In this document: one piece after another, positions 33,665 to 41,549 of the stretch
Numbering within the stretch: the first letter of the stretch is position 1
Layout of the letters: each line of letters begins with the position of its first letter
Source of the DNA: an uncultured Clostridiaceae bacterium
GTDB taxonomy: Bacteria; Bacillota; Clostridia; TANB77; CAG-508
Assembly: GCA_946998225.1 (NCBI GenBank)
Contig: CAMPYH010000001.1
Coordinates: forward strand, 310,001 to 374,000
Direction of reading: 5' to 3'
Length of the DNA stretch: 64,000 nucleotides
Notes under the pieces: generated by a model
Databases searched by the model: none
What the model was told of the DNA's origin: nothing
Seen by the model: the letters and a program-made list of their open reading frames with translations, nothing else
Program-made: the position numbers and the translations under genes

Positions 33665-34429
33665 ATGGAAAAATTAAAATATATATTTAGAGGAACAGAA
33701 GATAATTATACTTTTCATTCATATGGAAGTATACATTTAATTATATTAGCATTTTTTATTTTTGGTATTTGGTTTATATATAAAAATAAAGATAAAGATG
33801 CATTTTGTGAAATGATATTAAAAGCAATATCTAAAGTTTTATTGCTTGATCAAATTATTTTATATACATGGCAATTTAAATCTGGATTTTTCAATATAGA
33901 GCAAAGTCTTCCACTTTATCATTGTAGAATTGCAACATGGCTTGTAATTTTAGGAGTGCTTGCAAATAAAAAAACATTTAAAATTACTGGCATGTATTTT
34001 GGAGCTATGGGATCTCTAATGGGCTTATTAGTTGCAGATTTATATAAATTTTCATTTCCGCATTACACAAACTTCCAATTCTTTTTAGTGCATATTTTGC
34101 TTGGATGGTCAGCTGCACTTATACTTTTTAGTCAAAAAGAAAAGATTAGTGAAATAGAACTTAAAAAATCACTGTTAATTACTAATATATTAAATGTAAT
34201 TATACTTACAGTAGACTTTATTCTTAGAAAAAAATACATGGAAGTAAACTATGGTTATCTTTTAACCACACCAGAAATGATTAAAATTAAACTTGGTACA
34301 AAATTAAATATAATTGTGATGATGAGTATATTTAATATAGCTATAATTTTAATGTATAAAATTTTTAATACAATTATTAAAAAAATTGTACTTAATAAAT
34401 CTGAAGGAAGTAAAAATTCCTTGCATTAA
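33665..34429 (+). CDS. TIGR02206/YwaF-type integral membrane protein
   Basis: 254 aa, seven predicted membrane helices, the YwaF/TMEM164-like plan. Conserved points: SYGSIHLIIL at the start of helix 1, SLPLYHCRIATWL (helix 3 region) and GAMGSLMGLL...FQFFLVHILLGWSA. The function of the bacterial family is unknown. The gene ends where the rpsF promoter begins, so the -35 of that promoter overlaps its last codons. Confidence 0.75.
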   Translation: MEKLKYIFRGTEDNYTFHSYGSIHLIILAFFIFGIWFIYKNKDKDAFCEMILKAISKVLLLDQIILYTWQFKSGFFNIEQSLPLYHCRIATWLVILGVLANKKTFKITGMYFGAMGSLMGLLVADLYKFSFPHYTNFQFFLVHILLGWSAALILFSQKEKISEIELKKSLLITNILNVIILTVDFILRKKYMEVNYGYLLTTPEMIKIKLGTKLNIIVMMSIFNIAIILMYKIFNTIIKKIVLNKSEGSKNSLH

Positions 34430-34449
34430 AAAAATATATATAGTAAAAT
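34421..34449 (+). promoter_or_regulatory. Promoter of rpsF-ssb-rpsR
   Basis: TTGCAT (34421-34426), 17 bp, TAAAAT (34444-34449); the -35 lies at the end of the preceding gene. Confidence 0.6.
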
Positions 34450-34466
34450 AAGCATGCAAGTAATTG

Positions 34467-34503
34467 CTCCTTGCCTTGGGTAAAGGCTAAATCCAGAAGG
34501 AGG
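34467..34503 (+). promoter_or_regulatory. rpsF leader hairpin sequestering the Shine-Dalgarno
   Basis: CTCCTT (34467-34472) pairs with AAGGAG (34497-34502), which is the SD of rpsF. An inner GCCTT/AAGGC stem (34473-34477 with 34483-34487) carries the loop GGGTA; the unpaired TAAATCCAG lies on the 3' side. S6:S18 binding to a leader hairpin in rpsF mRNA is known in many bacteria; position fits, but the published CCG feature is not exactly matched, so the ligand is inferred. Confidence 0.6.
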
Positions 34504-34510
34504 TAAAGAT

Positions 34511-34963
34511 ATGAATAAATACGAAAGCGTTATTTTAGTAAAACCAACTTTAACAGAAGAAGAATTAAAAAATGTTAAAGAAAAATTCTTTAATTTAGTT
34601 AAAGATAATGGTGCTAAGATGTTATTAGACGAAAGCGAATATGCATTTGTTCTAAAGAAAACAGCTTATGAAGTAAGAAAGTTTAATAAAGCTCAATATT
34701 TAGTATTTCAATTTGAAGCAAATCCAGAATGTCTAGAAGAGCTTCATAGAGTTTATAGAATTTCTGATGAAATTTTAAAATTCATGACAGTTAAAATTGA
34801 TGATAATACTAAATTAATGGCAAAATTTCCTGAAGACGTAAAAGAAGGAAGAAAAAACTTTAAATCTGAAGCTAAAAAAGAAGAAGTTGAAGCTGAAGTT
34901 GAAACAGAAGAAGTAAAAGAAGAAAACGCAGAAGAAAATTCTGAAGAAAAAATAGAAGAATAA
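34511..34963 (+). CDS. rpsF: Ribosomal protein S6 with acidic tail
   Basis: 150 aa, versus about 95 usually. Residues 1-97 are S6: YESVILVKPTLTEEE, the hydrophobic LLDESEYAFVLKKTAYEVRKF strands and ISDEILKFMTVKID. The rest is a Glu/Lys/Val tail. It pairs with S18 on the 30S platform; rpsR follows one gene later in the standard rpsF-ssb-rpsR order. Confidence 0.96.
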   Translation: MNKYESVILVKPTLTEEELKNVKEKFFNLVKDNGAKMLLDESEYAFVLKKTAYEVRKFNKAQYLVFQFEANPECLEELHRVYRISDEILKFMTVKIDDNTKLMAKFPEDVKEGRKNFKSEAKKEEVEAEVETEEVKEENAEENSEEKIEE

Positions 34964-34985
34964 GCCGACAATAGAAAGAGGAAAT

Positions 34986-35465
34986 ATGAATAAAGTAATT
35001 TTAATGGGAAGATTAACAAAAAAACCAATTATTGAAACTACAGGAAATGGAACATTATACACAAGATTTTCAGTTGCAGTGGATAGAAGATTTGCAAAAG
35101 AAGGTTCACAACAAACTGATTTTATTCAAGTAGTAGCATGGGGAAAAACTGCAGAGTTTATAACTATGTATTTTGATAAAGGTGTGAGAATTGCAATAAT
35201 AGGATCACTTGAAGTTAACACTTACCAAGATAAAGAAACTATGCAAAACAGAACTTATACACAAGTTCGTGCAGATGAAGTTTATTTTGCAGATGGTAAA
35301 AAAGGTGGAAATCAAAATACAGCACAATTTGGTTCTTTTGATAATCAAAATCAAATTAGACCAGAAAGTGTAAAAGACGATGTTCAATTTACAGATATTT
35401 CTGAATCATCAGCTTTCAATATAGATAATGTTGAAACAATAGATGATATTCATTTTGATGAATAG
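34986..35465 (+). CDS. ssb: Single-stranded DNA-binding protein
   Basis: 159 aa. The OB fold is complete: NKVILMGRLTKKPII, YTRFSVAVDRRF, TDFIQVVAWGKTAEFI and GVRIAIIGSLEVNTYQD. A polar linker follows. The protein-interaction tip reads DDIHFDE rather than the usual DDIPF terminus, so the terminal Phe is not the last residue. SSB coats ssDNA at replication forks. Confidence 0.95.
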   Translation: MNKVILMGRLTKKPIIETTGNGTLYTRFSVAVDRRFAKEGSQQTDFIQVVAWGKTAEFITMYFDKGVRIAIIGSLEVNTYQDKETMQNRTYTQVRADEVYFADGKKGGNQNTAQFGSFDNQNQIRPESVKDDVQFTDISESSAFNIDNVETIDDIHFDE

Positions 35466-35486
35466 GCTTTAAAGAAAGGAAATATA

Positions 35487-35732
35487 ATGGAAAAAACAAA
35501 TAAACCTTTCAACAAATACAGAAAAGGAAGACCAAAGGTATGTGCTTTATGTAAAGATAAAGTAGAAACTTTAGAATATAAAGATGGCGAAGAATTAAGA
35601 AAATATATTAATGAAACAGGAAAAATTCTTCCAAGAAGAGTAACAGGTACTTGCCACAAACATCAAAGAGTTGTAGCAGAAGCTGTTAAAAAAGCAAGAA
35701 CAATTGCTATTCTTCCATATACTGTTGAATAG
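35487..35732 (+). CDS. rpsR: Ribosomal protein S18
   Basis: 81 aa. Contains KVCALCKDKVETLEYKD and the conserved ILPRRVTGTCHKHQRVVAEAVKKAR. The Cys pair and later Cys-His suggest a zinc-binding S18 form. It partners S6 on the 30S subunit. SD AAAGGAAAT; last gene of its operon. Confidence 0.96.
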   Translation: MEKTNKPFNKYRKGRPKVCALCKDKVETLEYKDGEELRKYINETGKILPRRVTGTCHKHQRVVAEAVKKARTIAILPYTVE

Positions 35733-35775
35733 TTGAAAAATCTAAAATTTAAATAATAAAAATTAATAGAAAAAA

Positions 35776-35798
35776 GGACGTGTAAACGTCTTTTTTTA
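35776..35798 (+). terminator. Terminator after rpsR
   Basis: GACGT (35777-35781) pairs with ACGTC (35786-35790) around GTAA, extended by an A-run/T-run and followed by T residues. Confidence 0.8.
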
Positions 35799-35829
35799 TT
35801 ACGTTTATATTGCAAAAACTAGCAATATA

Positions 35830-35858
35830 TTGAAGAAAAACTTATTAAAAAATAATAT
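35830..35858 (+). promoter_or_regulatory. Promoter of the Tad-like operon
   Basis: TTGAAG (35830-35835), 17 bp, TAATAT (35853-35858). No terminator is seen downstream until 45596, so eight genes may share this transcript. Confidence 0.6.
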
Positions 35859-35899
35859 AGGAGTAAATGTAAAATTTTATAAACAAATTGGAGGAACAG

Positions 35900-36850
35900 A
35901 TGGCAATTGTTAAAAACCCTATAGATAGAAAGAGAAAAACATCATTTTTATTAGGTATGGTTATAATGGGAATAGTAACACTTTTGGTGGCTTTTCTTAT
36001 GTATATGCTTTATGCTAAAAAAGTTGATGAATTAAAAAAGGAAAAAGCTAAAGTAAAGACTATAGGATCAGTACTTAAAACTTCAAAAAAAGGTGCTGAA
36101 GAAATAAAAGAAGAAGATTTAGGAAGCATGACTGTTATAGAGACACCACAAAACAAAGAAGTAATACAAAATTTATATAAATTCGAAGTGAGTGACGAAC
36201 ATGAGAAAAACAAAGTTTATGCAAAAATAGATTTACCTGCAGGAACAATACTTACAAATGGAATGGTATATACTCCTGAAAATCCAAATGAAGCAAAAAT
36301 AAATAGTACACTTAGATTTTACGACATAGTAGGAATATCACTTCCTGCAAATTTAAAACAAGGTGATGTTGTAGATATAAGATTTTTACATCCAAGTTTA
36401 CCAGACTTTGTTGTTTTATCTAAAAAGAGAGTAGAAAAAGCAGATACAGATACAATATGGTTAAATTTAAATGAAACAGAAATTATATTATTCTCATCAG
36501 CTGTACTTGAATCATATTTAATTAAAGGATCAAAAATTTATGCAACAATATATACTGATCCAGGAATACAAGATGCATCAGTAGTTACTTACCCTATAAA
36601 CAATAAATTATTTACACTACTTAATATAGCTGTACCAAAAAATGAAAGAGGTGAAGGAACACTATTTGATCAACTTAGAAACCTAGCAGACAATGTTGTA
36701 AGAGCATACTTCCCACAAGATTACGGTCTATCTGGTCCAGAAGAAATAATGAGCACACTTGAGGCTGGAGTAAATAAAGATAAAACATTAAGAGAGAGAA
36801 AAAGAACAGAATATATACAAAAAGAAATAGAACATGATTCTAATGATTAA
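35900..36850 (+). CDS. CpaB/RcpC-like SAF-domain protein of a Tad-like system
   Basis: 316 aa from ATG 35900, 5 nt after GGAGG. One membrane helix (about residues 15-37), then a short coiled part, a SAF-like segment (NKVYAKIDLPAGTILTNGM) and a CpaB-like domain with NLKQGDVVDIRFLHPSLPDF and YLIKGSKIYATIY. In Tad systems CpaB/RcpC lies outside the inner membrane. First gene of the locus; the next starts near the stop. Confidence in the fold is moderate because sequence divergence is large, but the downstream gene order supports it. Confidence 0.7.
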   Translation: MAIVKNPIDRKRKTSFLLGMVIMGIVTLLVAFLMYMLYAKKVDELKKEKAKVKTIGSVLKTSKKGAEEIKEEDLGSMTVIETPQNKEVIQNLYKFEVSDEHEKNKVYAKIDLPAGTILTNGMVYTPENPNEAKINSTLRFYDIVGISLPANLKQGDVVDIRFLHPSLPDFVVLSKKRVEKADTDTIWLNLNETEIILFSSAVLESYLIKGSKIYATIYTDPGIQDASVVTYPINNKLFTLLNIAVPKNERGEGTLFDQLRNLADNVVRAYFPQDYGLSGPEEIMSTLEAGVNKDKTLRERKRTEYIQKEIEHDSND

Positions 36851-36864
36851 TGAAGAGAGGAAAA

Positions 36865-37575
36865 ATGAAAACAGTAGCTTTTATAGGTGGATTTGATAAA
36901 TTCGATATTATGCTTTATACAGCAATAATAATTTCAAATCAGTTAAAAACAAAGTGTTTAATAGTAGATTCAACAATACAAGAAAAAGCAAGATATATAG
37001 TGCCTACACTTGAGAATAAAAACTATGTAGAGCAAAAATATATAACAACATTTCAAGGCGTAGATATTGCTGTTGGATTTAAAACAAAACAAGAATTAGT
37101 TGAATTTGGGATATTAGGTGAAGAAAGTAAATATGCATATATGTTTGTGGATCTAGATGAAGCAAGAACACTTGAATCATTAGAATTAGGAAAAGATGAT
37201 TTGATATTTTTAGCAACAGCTTTTGATCTATATAGTTTAAATAAAGCTTTTTATGTACTAGATCATACAGATTGTACTTTACCTATAAATAAGTTGCTTT
37301 TTGCAAAAAAGATTAAAAATACATATATAACATTTATAGAAAATGTAACTCAAAATAAAAATATAAATTGGGGCAAATATAATATTCAGTTTCCATATGA
37401 TAATGGAGATTGGACAGAAATTTTTGAAAATCAAAGAGAGAATAGATTAACACTTACAAAGTTTTCAAGTAAGTTTAAATCTGGTATAAAAACTCTGGTT
37501 AAAATAATTACAGATGAATCAGGGTTTGAAACAAGTAAAACTATGAGAAATATGGAAAAACAAGAAAGAAGATAG
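36865..37575 (+). CDS. Small CpaE/TadZ-like protein lacking a P-loop
   Basis: 236 aa from ATG 36865, 5 nt after AGAGG; an ATG at 36850 overlaps the upstream stop but has no good SD. Starts KTVAFIGGFDKFDIMLYTAII, a strand-loop-helix like a ParA/MinD fold but without GK[ST], followed by CLIVDST at the position of a second strand and YAYMFVDLDEA where Walker B would be. Probably a nucleotide-free relative of the TadZ/CpaE polar-localisation proteins. Nine nt upstream of a second protein of this type. Confidence 0.55.
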   Translation: MKTVAFIGGFDKFDIMLYTAIIISNQLKTKCLIVDSTIQEKARYIVPTLENKNYVEQKYITTFQGVDIAVGFKTKQELVEFGILGEESKYAYMFVDLDEARTLESLELGKDDLIFLATAFDLYSLNKAFYVLDHTDCTLPINKLLFAKKIKNTYITFIENVTQNKNINWGKYNIQFPYDNGDWTEIFENQRENRLTLTKFSSKFKSGIKTLVKIITDESGFETSKTMRNMEKQERR

Positions 37576-37583
37576 GGGTAACA

Positions 37584-39575
37584 ATGGCAATAGTTTCATT
37601 TTGGAGTTCTAGAAAAAGAGAAACTAATCAATCTATATCAGCAATAATTTCAGCCATGCAAATGGGTCTTGAAAGAAACTTGAAAATAGTTGTAATAGAT
37701 ACAAGTTTTTCGGATGATACATATATAGATGCTTTTAATATTAAAGATGAAGATAACTTTGTAAAAAACCTTAACAGAGGAAAGATAGATATTTCCTCTG
37801 GTGTTGAAGGTTTAATTCTTGCTGTAACAAGTAATAAATCTACACCTGAAATTATTAAAAACTATACAACTCCAATGATTAATCAAGAAAGATGTGACAT
37901 TCTTTATCCTATGAAGACTAAAAATTTGGATACATATAAAGCGGGATTTGCAAACTATCCAGAGATTGTAGATATTGCAAATAAATATTATGACATTGTA
38001 TATGTAGATTTACCTAAAGGATATGGAGATAAAGCAACTACAAAAATACTTGCAATGTCAGATCTTATAGTTACAACATTTGATCAAGACATCGAATTAA
38101 TAAAAGATTTTGAAAAACTTTGGGGAAAAGATCCGCTTTTCTCACCAAAGGATAGAGTTATACCTCTTCTTACAAAAGAAGATAGATTTTCAGCAGAATA
38201 CAATAATGATAATGTTGCAAGAATGATTAGAATGTCTCCAGGTATGCCATCTATAATATACAACACACAATTAATGGAAGCTGCTCAAAATGGTAAGGTT
38301 GGTGAATTCCTTTTTAACAATAATTTGTATCAATCAACAAGATCTAGAAATGCAATATTTATGGAAGCGCTTTCAGATTTAAATATGTTAATAATAGATA
38401 GAATACAACAACAAAAGTATAAAGGTGCATTTAATAAAATGAGTATAGATGAGACTATTAAAGGTCACATAATGTACATGAGTAAAGAAAAAATAGATGC
38501 AAAAGAAACTTTAACTGAAGAAGAGAAAAAGGCGAATGAAAATATAGAAGCAGAAATAATAAATTCAAATAAAACAGGAGTAATTGAAAACAAAGAAACA
38601 GAGGCACAAATTAACAAAGATATAAGCGAAAACAAGGAAACTGTTCAAAAAAGTGAAACTGGATTTTTAAATGAAATAGAAAAGGTTCCAGAAAAAACAA
38701 ATGATTTAGGATCTAATATAAAAAACTTTTTCAAAAATATATTCAATTCAAAAGTAGAAGAAAAAAACAAAAATGAAAATGAAAAAGAAATTGAAAATAA
38801 AAATGAAACAGTAAAAGAAGAACAAACTAATTTAAATCCAAATCAAATAGAAGAAAAGCAAGAAAAAGTAGAAGAAGTACTAGAAGAAAAAGTAAATCAA
38901 AACCAAAACCAAAATGATTTAGATCAAATGAGTAAAGAAGCAGCAAAAAATATAACAGAAAGTTTAGCAGGAACACGTGAAGTTGATGATGCAATATCTG
39001 AAACTGAAAAAATAATGCTTGAAAACAAAGAACTTTTAGAACAACTAAAAAAAGCTAATGAAGAAAAAAAGGGCAAAGAAAAAAGTACATTAGATTTTTC
39101 AAATATTAAACCATTAAATAAACAAGACACAGATAAAAGTAAATTATATAGTGTGGATGATGATGGAAAAATAGATTACGATTTAGAAAATAAATTAATG
39201 GATGAAAGCGTTGAAAAAGTAACTAATAGTATAGAAGAAAAACATCAAATAGACTTTACAAAAATAAGACCACTAAGTGAAGAAAAAGATGAGATAGCAA
39301 AACAAAAATATGAAGAAATACAAAAAGAAATTAAAGCAAAATTAATGAATAGTGCAGGACCTGAAACTAAAGTACTTACTCAAACAGAAAAATTAAAACA
39401 AGAACAAGAAAATAAAGCTAAAGAAGAACAAGTAGAAGAAAAGCAAGTAGAAGAAAAACAAGAAATAAAAGAAGAAAAAAATGAAGAAGAATCTCCAGTA
39501 TTTAATCCGATACTAGGATTTGGCGGAGATGATGAAGAAGATAAAAACGAAGAAACAATAGATGATTTAATCTAA
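37584..39575 (+). CDS. CpaE/TadZ-like protein with degenerate P-loop and long tail
   Basis: 663 aa. Residues 1-300 are ParA/MinD-like: the Walker A position reads VSFWSSRKRETNQS (no Gly-Lys-Ser/Thr), the second strand KIVVIDTSFSD, Walker B-like YYDIVYVDLPKGYGD, and RVIPLLTKEDR later. TadZ/CpaE normally places the pilus machine. From residue 310 on it is Glu/Lys-rich and disordered, with two copies of a short motif: LDFSNIKPL (about 503) and IDFTKIRPL (about 556), possibly docking sites. Ends 19 nt before the ATPase gene. Confidence 0.65.
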   Translation: MAIVSFWSSRKRETNQSISAIISAMQMGLERNLKIVVIDTSFSDDTYIDAFNIKDEDNFVKNLNRGKIDISSGVEGLILAVTSNKSTPEIIKNYTTPMINQERCDILYPMKTKNLDTYKAGFANYPEIVDIANKYYDIVYVDLPKGYGDKATTKILAMSDLIVTTFDQDIELIKDFEKLWGKDPLFSPKDRVIPLLTKEDRFSAEYNNDNVARMIRMSPGMPSIIYNTQLMEAAQNGKVGEFLFNNNLYQSTRSRNAIFMEALSDLNMLIIDRIQQQKYKGAFNKMSIDETIKGHIMYMSKEKIDAKETLTEEEKKANENIEAEIINSNKTGVIENKETEAQINKDISENKETVQKSETGFLNEIEKVPEKTNDLGSNIKNFFKNIFNSKVEEKNKNENEKEIENKNETVKEEQTNLNPNQIEEKQEKVEEVLEEKVNQNQNQNDLDQMSKEAAKNITESLAGTREVDDAISETEKIMLENKELLEQLKKANEEKKGKEKSTLDFSNIKPLNKQDTDKSKLYSVDDDGKIDYDLENKLMDESVEKVTNSIEEKHQIDFTKIRPLSEEKDEIAKQKYEEIQKEIKAKLMNSAGPETKVLTQTEKLKQEQENKAKEEQVEEKQVEEKQEIKEEKNEEESPVFNPILGFGGDDEEDKNEETIDDLI

Positions 39576-39594
39576 TTTAAAAGAAAGGATAGCG

Positions 39595-41529
39595 ATGAAC
39601 TGGGCTGTAAACTTAGGTATATCAATTATGATAATAGGTATTATCGTAATAGGTATATTAAGATCCATAAAGAAAAACAAAGAGCAAGAAGAAGAAATAG
39701 ATATAAATGAAGATGATCAAACATATACACTTGATATGATGCTTGCTTTTGTTAAAAAGAGACTAGATGAAATCACTAAAGTAAACCTTTATGATATAGG
39801 GCTTTCAGAAGAAGAACTAGAAAGAAGAAAAAACAAAAAATATGAACTAAAAAAAGCTTTAAAAGGTGCAACTTATGGTGATGTTAATGATAAAAAATAT
39901 GTTAAAGAATTAATCTATGATCTTTTATATAAAGAATATGGTGTTAATGAAATTAATATAAACAAAGCTATTCCTTTTAATGTACCATCTCTTTTATCTG
40001 CACAAGATAAATTTGATATAATGATGCATGAATACAAAAAAAGCTTTGGTTATGAAGCTTTAACAGAATTTATAAAAAAATATAATTTAGCAGATTTAAA
40101 ATATATAGGTGGAAATGCAAAACCAAGATATGTAATAACAGATCAAGAAATACACGATATATTTGAATATGAAAATATGAAACTAACATTTGAAGATAAA
40201 CTATCAGTAGTTGTTCAAAGAATTTACCAAAAATACAAAGGATTCAGTAGTATTGATGAAGTAAGAGATATGAACATAGATGGTGTATCTGGTGGTGTAT
40301 CAGGTCTTCCTGAAAGCTTCCTTGCACAAGTTGCTCAAACAGATAGCGATTATTTAAAACAAGCATTAGAGGCAAAAGTGCCAAGAGCATGTGATTCTAT
40401 CTGGATATTCTTCCAAGGTAAATCAATACATTTATCTTTCCTATCTTTTGGAACAGATGCAGAACTAAAAAGAGTTTGTCAAAATATATATAAATACAAT
40501 AACCCAGGACAACTTTCAGATACTAATGGATATAAGGTTAATGAGATGAAAGACGGTTCCAGAGTCGTTGTTGTAAGACCAGCTTTTGCTGAAACTTGGG
40601 CTTTCTTTGTAAGAAAGTTCGATACAAAAAAAGCGACACTAGAACAACTTGTTACTTATGAAAACTGTGAAGATGTTATTGAGCTTATGAGATACCTAGT
40701 TAAAGGTGCAAGAATCATAGCACTTACAGGTGAACAAGGTACAGGTAAAACAACAATGCTTATGGCTATAATTGAAAGTATATACGAAACAAAGAACCTT
40801 CGTATTCAAGAGATGGCTTTCGAGCTTCACTTAAGAAAAATTTATCCTACAAGAAACATACTTTCTTTTAGAGAAACAGAAACAGTATCTGGACAAGAAG
40901 GTCTGGACGTTCAAAAGAAAACTGACGGTAATGTTAACATCGTAGGTGAGGTTGCATCTGACCCAGTTGCTGCATGGATGATTCAATCGGCACAGGTTGC
41001 GTCTGAGTTTACATTATTTACTCACCACGCTAAAACTTTCCCTAACCTTGTAAAGGCACTAAGAAACTCTCTTTTAAAGATTGGTATGTTCAATGATGAA
41101 AAAACAGCTGAAGAGCAAGTTGTTGAAGTTTTAAACTTCAATATTCATATAGTTAAAGACTTTAGAGGTAGAAGATATATCGAAAGAATTACAGAATGTA
41201 TTCCAGTAGAAGATGTCGATGAATATACTTTTGATCATCAAAAGGAAAATACTGTAATTGGTAAAGTAGATAAATTTATGGATAATGCAACAATATACTT
41301 TAAGAAATCTACTAATAAAGAATTATATAAATACCATAATGTAGTAGAGTGGAATGGAAATGGTTGGAATTTCCCAAATGCAATAACAAAAGAAAATATT
41401 AAAGCAATGAGAAATAATATGGATACATCAGATGTTACAAAATTTGATGATTATCTATATAGAAAATGGGGAGTTGAAAAACCAAGCGAAAACCCAGAGT
41501 TTAGAAAAAGTGAAGAAATCTTTTTATAA
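39595..41529 (+). CDS. tadA: CpaF/TadA-type secretion ATPase with N-terminal membrane helix
   Basis: 644 aa. Residues 3-22 form a hydrophobic helix, unusual for a TadA ATPase, which is normally soluble. The N-domain (about 90-250) is family-specific. The ATPase domain has Walker A GEQGTGKTT (379-387), the Asp-box-like MAFELHLRKIYPTRN, Walker B NIVGEVASDPVAAWM (about 451-465) and the His box FTLFTHHAKTFPNLVKALRN. It would drive subunit assembly from the cytoplasm. SD AAAGAAAGGA. Followed after 20 nt by the TadB/C-like gene. Confidence 0.88.
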   Translation: MNWAVNLGISIMIIGIIVIGILRSIKKNKEQEEEIDINEDDQTYTLDMMLAFVKKRLDEITKVNLYDIGLSEEELERRKNKKYELKKALKGATYGDVNDKKYVKELIYDLLYKEYGVNEININKAIPFNVPSLLSAQDKFDIMMHEYKKSFGYEALTEFIKKYNLADLKYIGGNAKPRYVITDQEIHDIFEYENMKLTFEDKLSVVVQRIYQKYKGFSSIDEVRDMNIDGVSGGVSGLPESFLAQVAQTDSDYLKQALEAKVPRACDSIWIFFQGKSIHLSFLSFGTDAELKRVCQNIYKYNNPGQLSDTNGYKVNEMKDGSRVVVVRPAFAETWAFFVRKFDTKKATLEQLVTYENCEDVIELMRYLVKGARIIALTGEQGTGKTTMLMAIIESIYETKNLRIQEMAFELHLRKIYPTRNILSFRETETVSGQEGLDVQKKTDGNVNIVGEVASDPVAAWMIQSAQVASEFTLFTHHAKTFPNLVKALRNSLLKIGMFNDEKTAEEQVVEVLNFNIHIVKDFRGRRYIERITECIPVEDVDEYTFDHQKENTVIGKVDKFMDNATIYFKKSTNKELYKYHNVVEWNGNGWNFPNAITKENIKAMRNNMDTSDVTKFDDYLYRKWGVEKPSENPEFRKSEEIFL

Positions 41530-41549
41530 TTGGAAAGGCAAAAATATAC

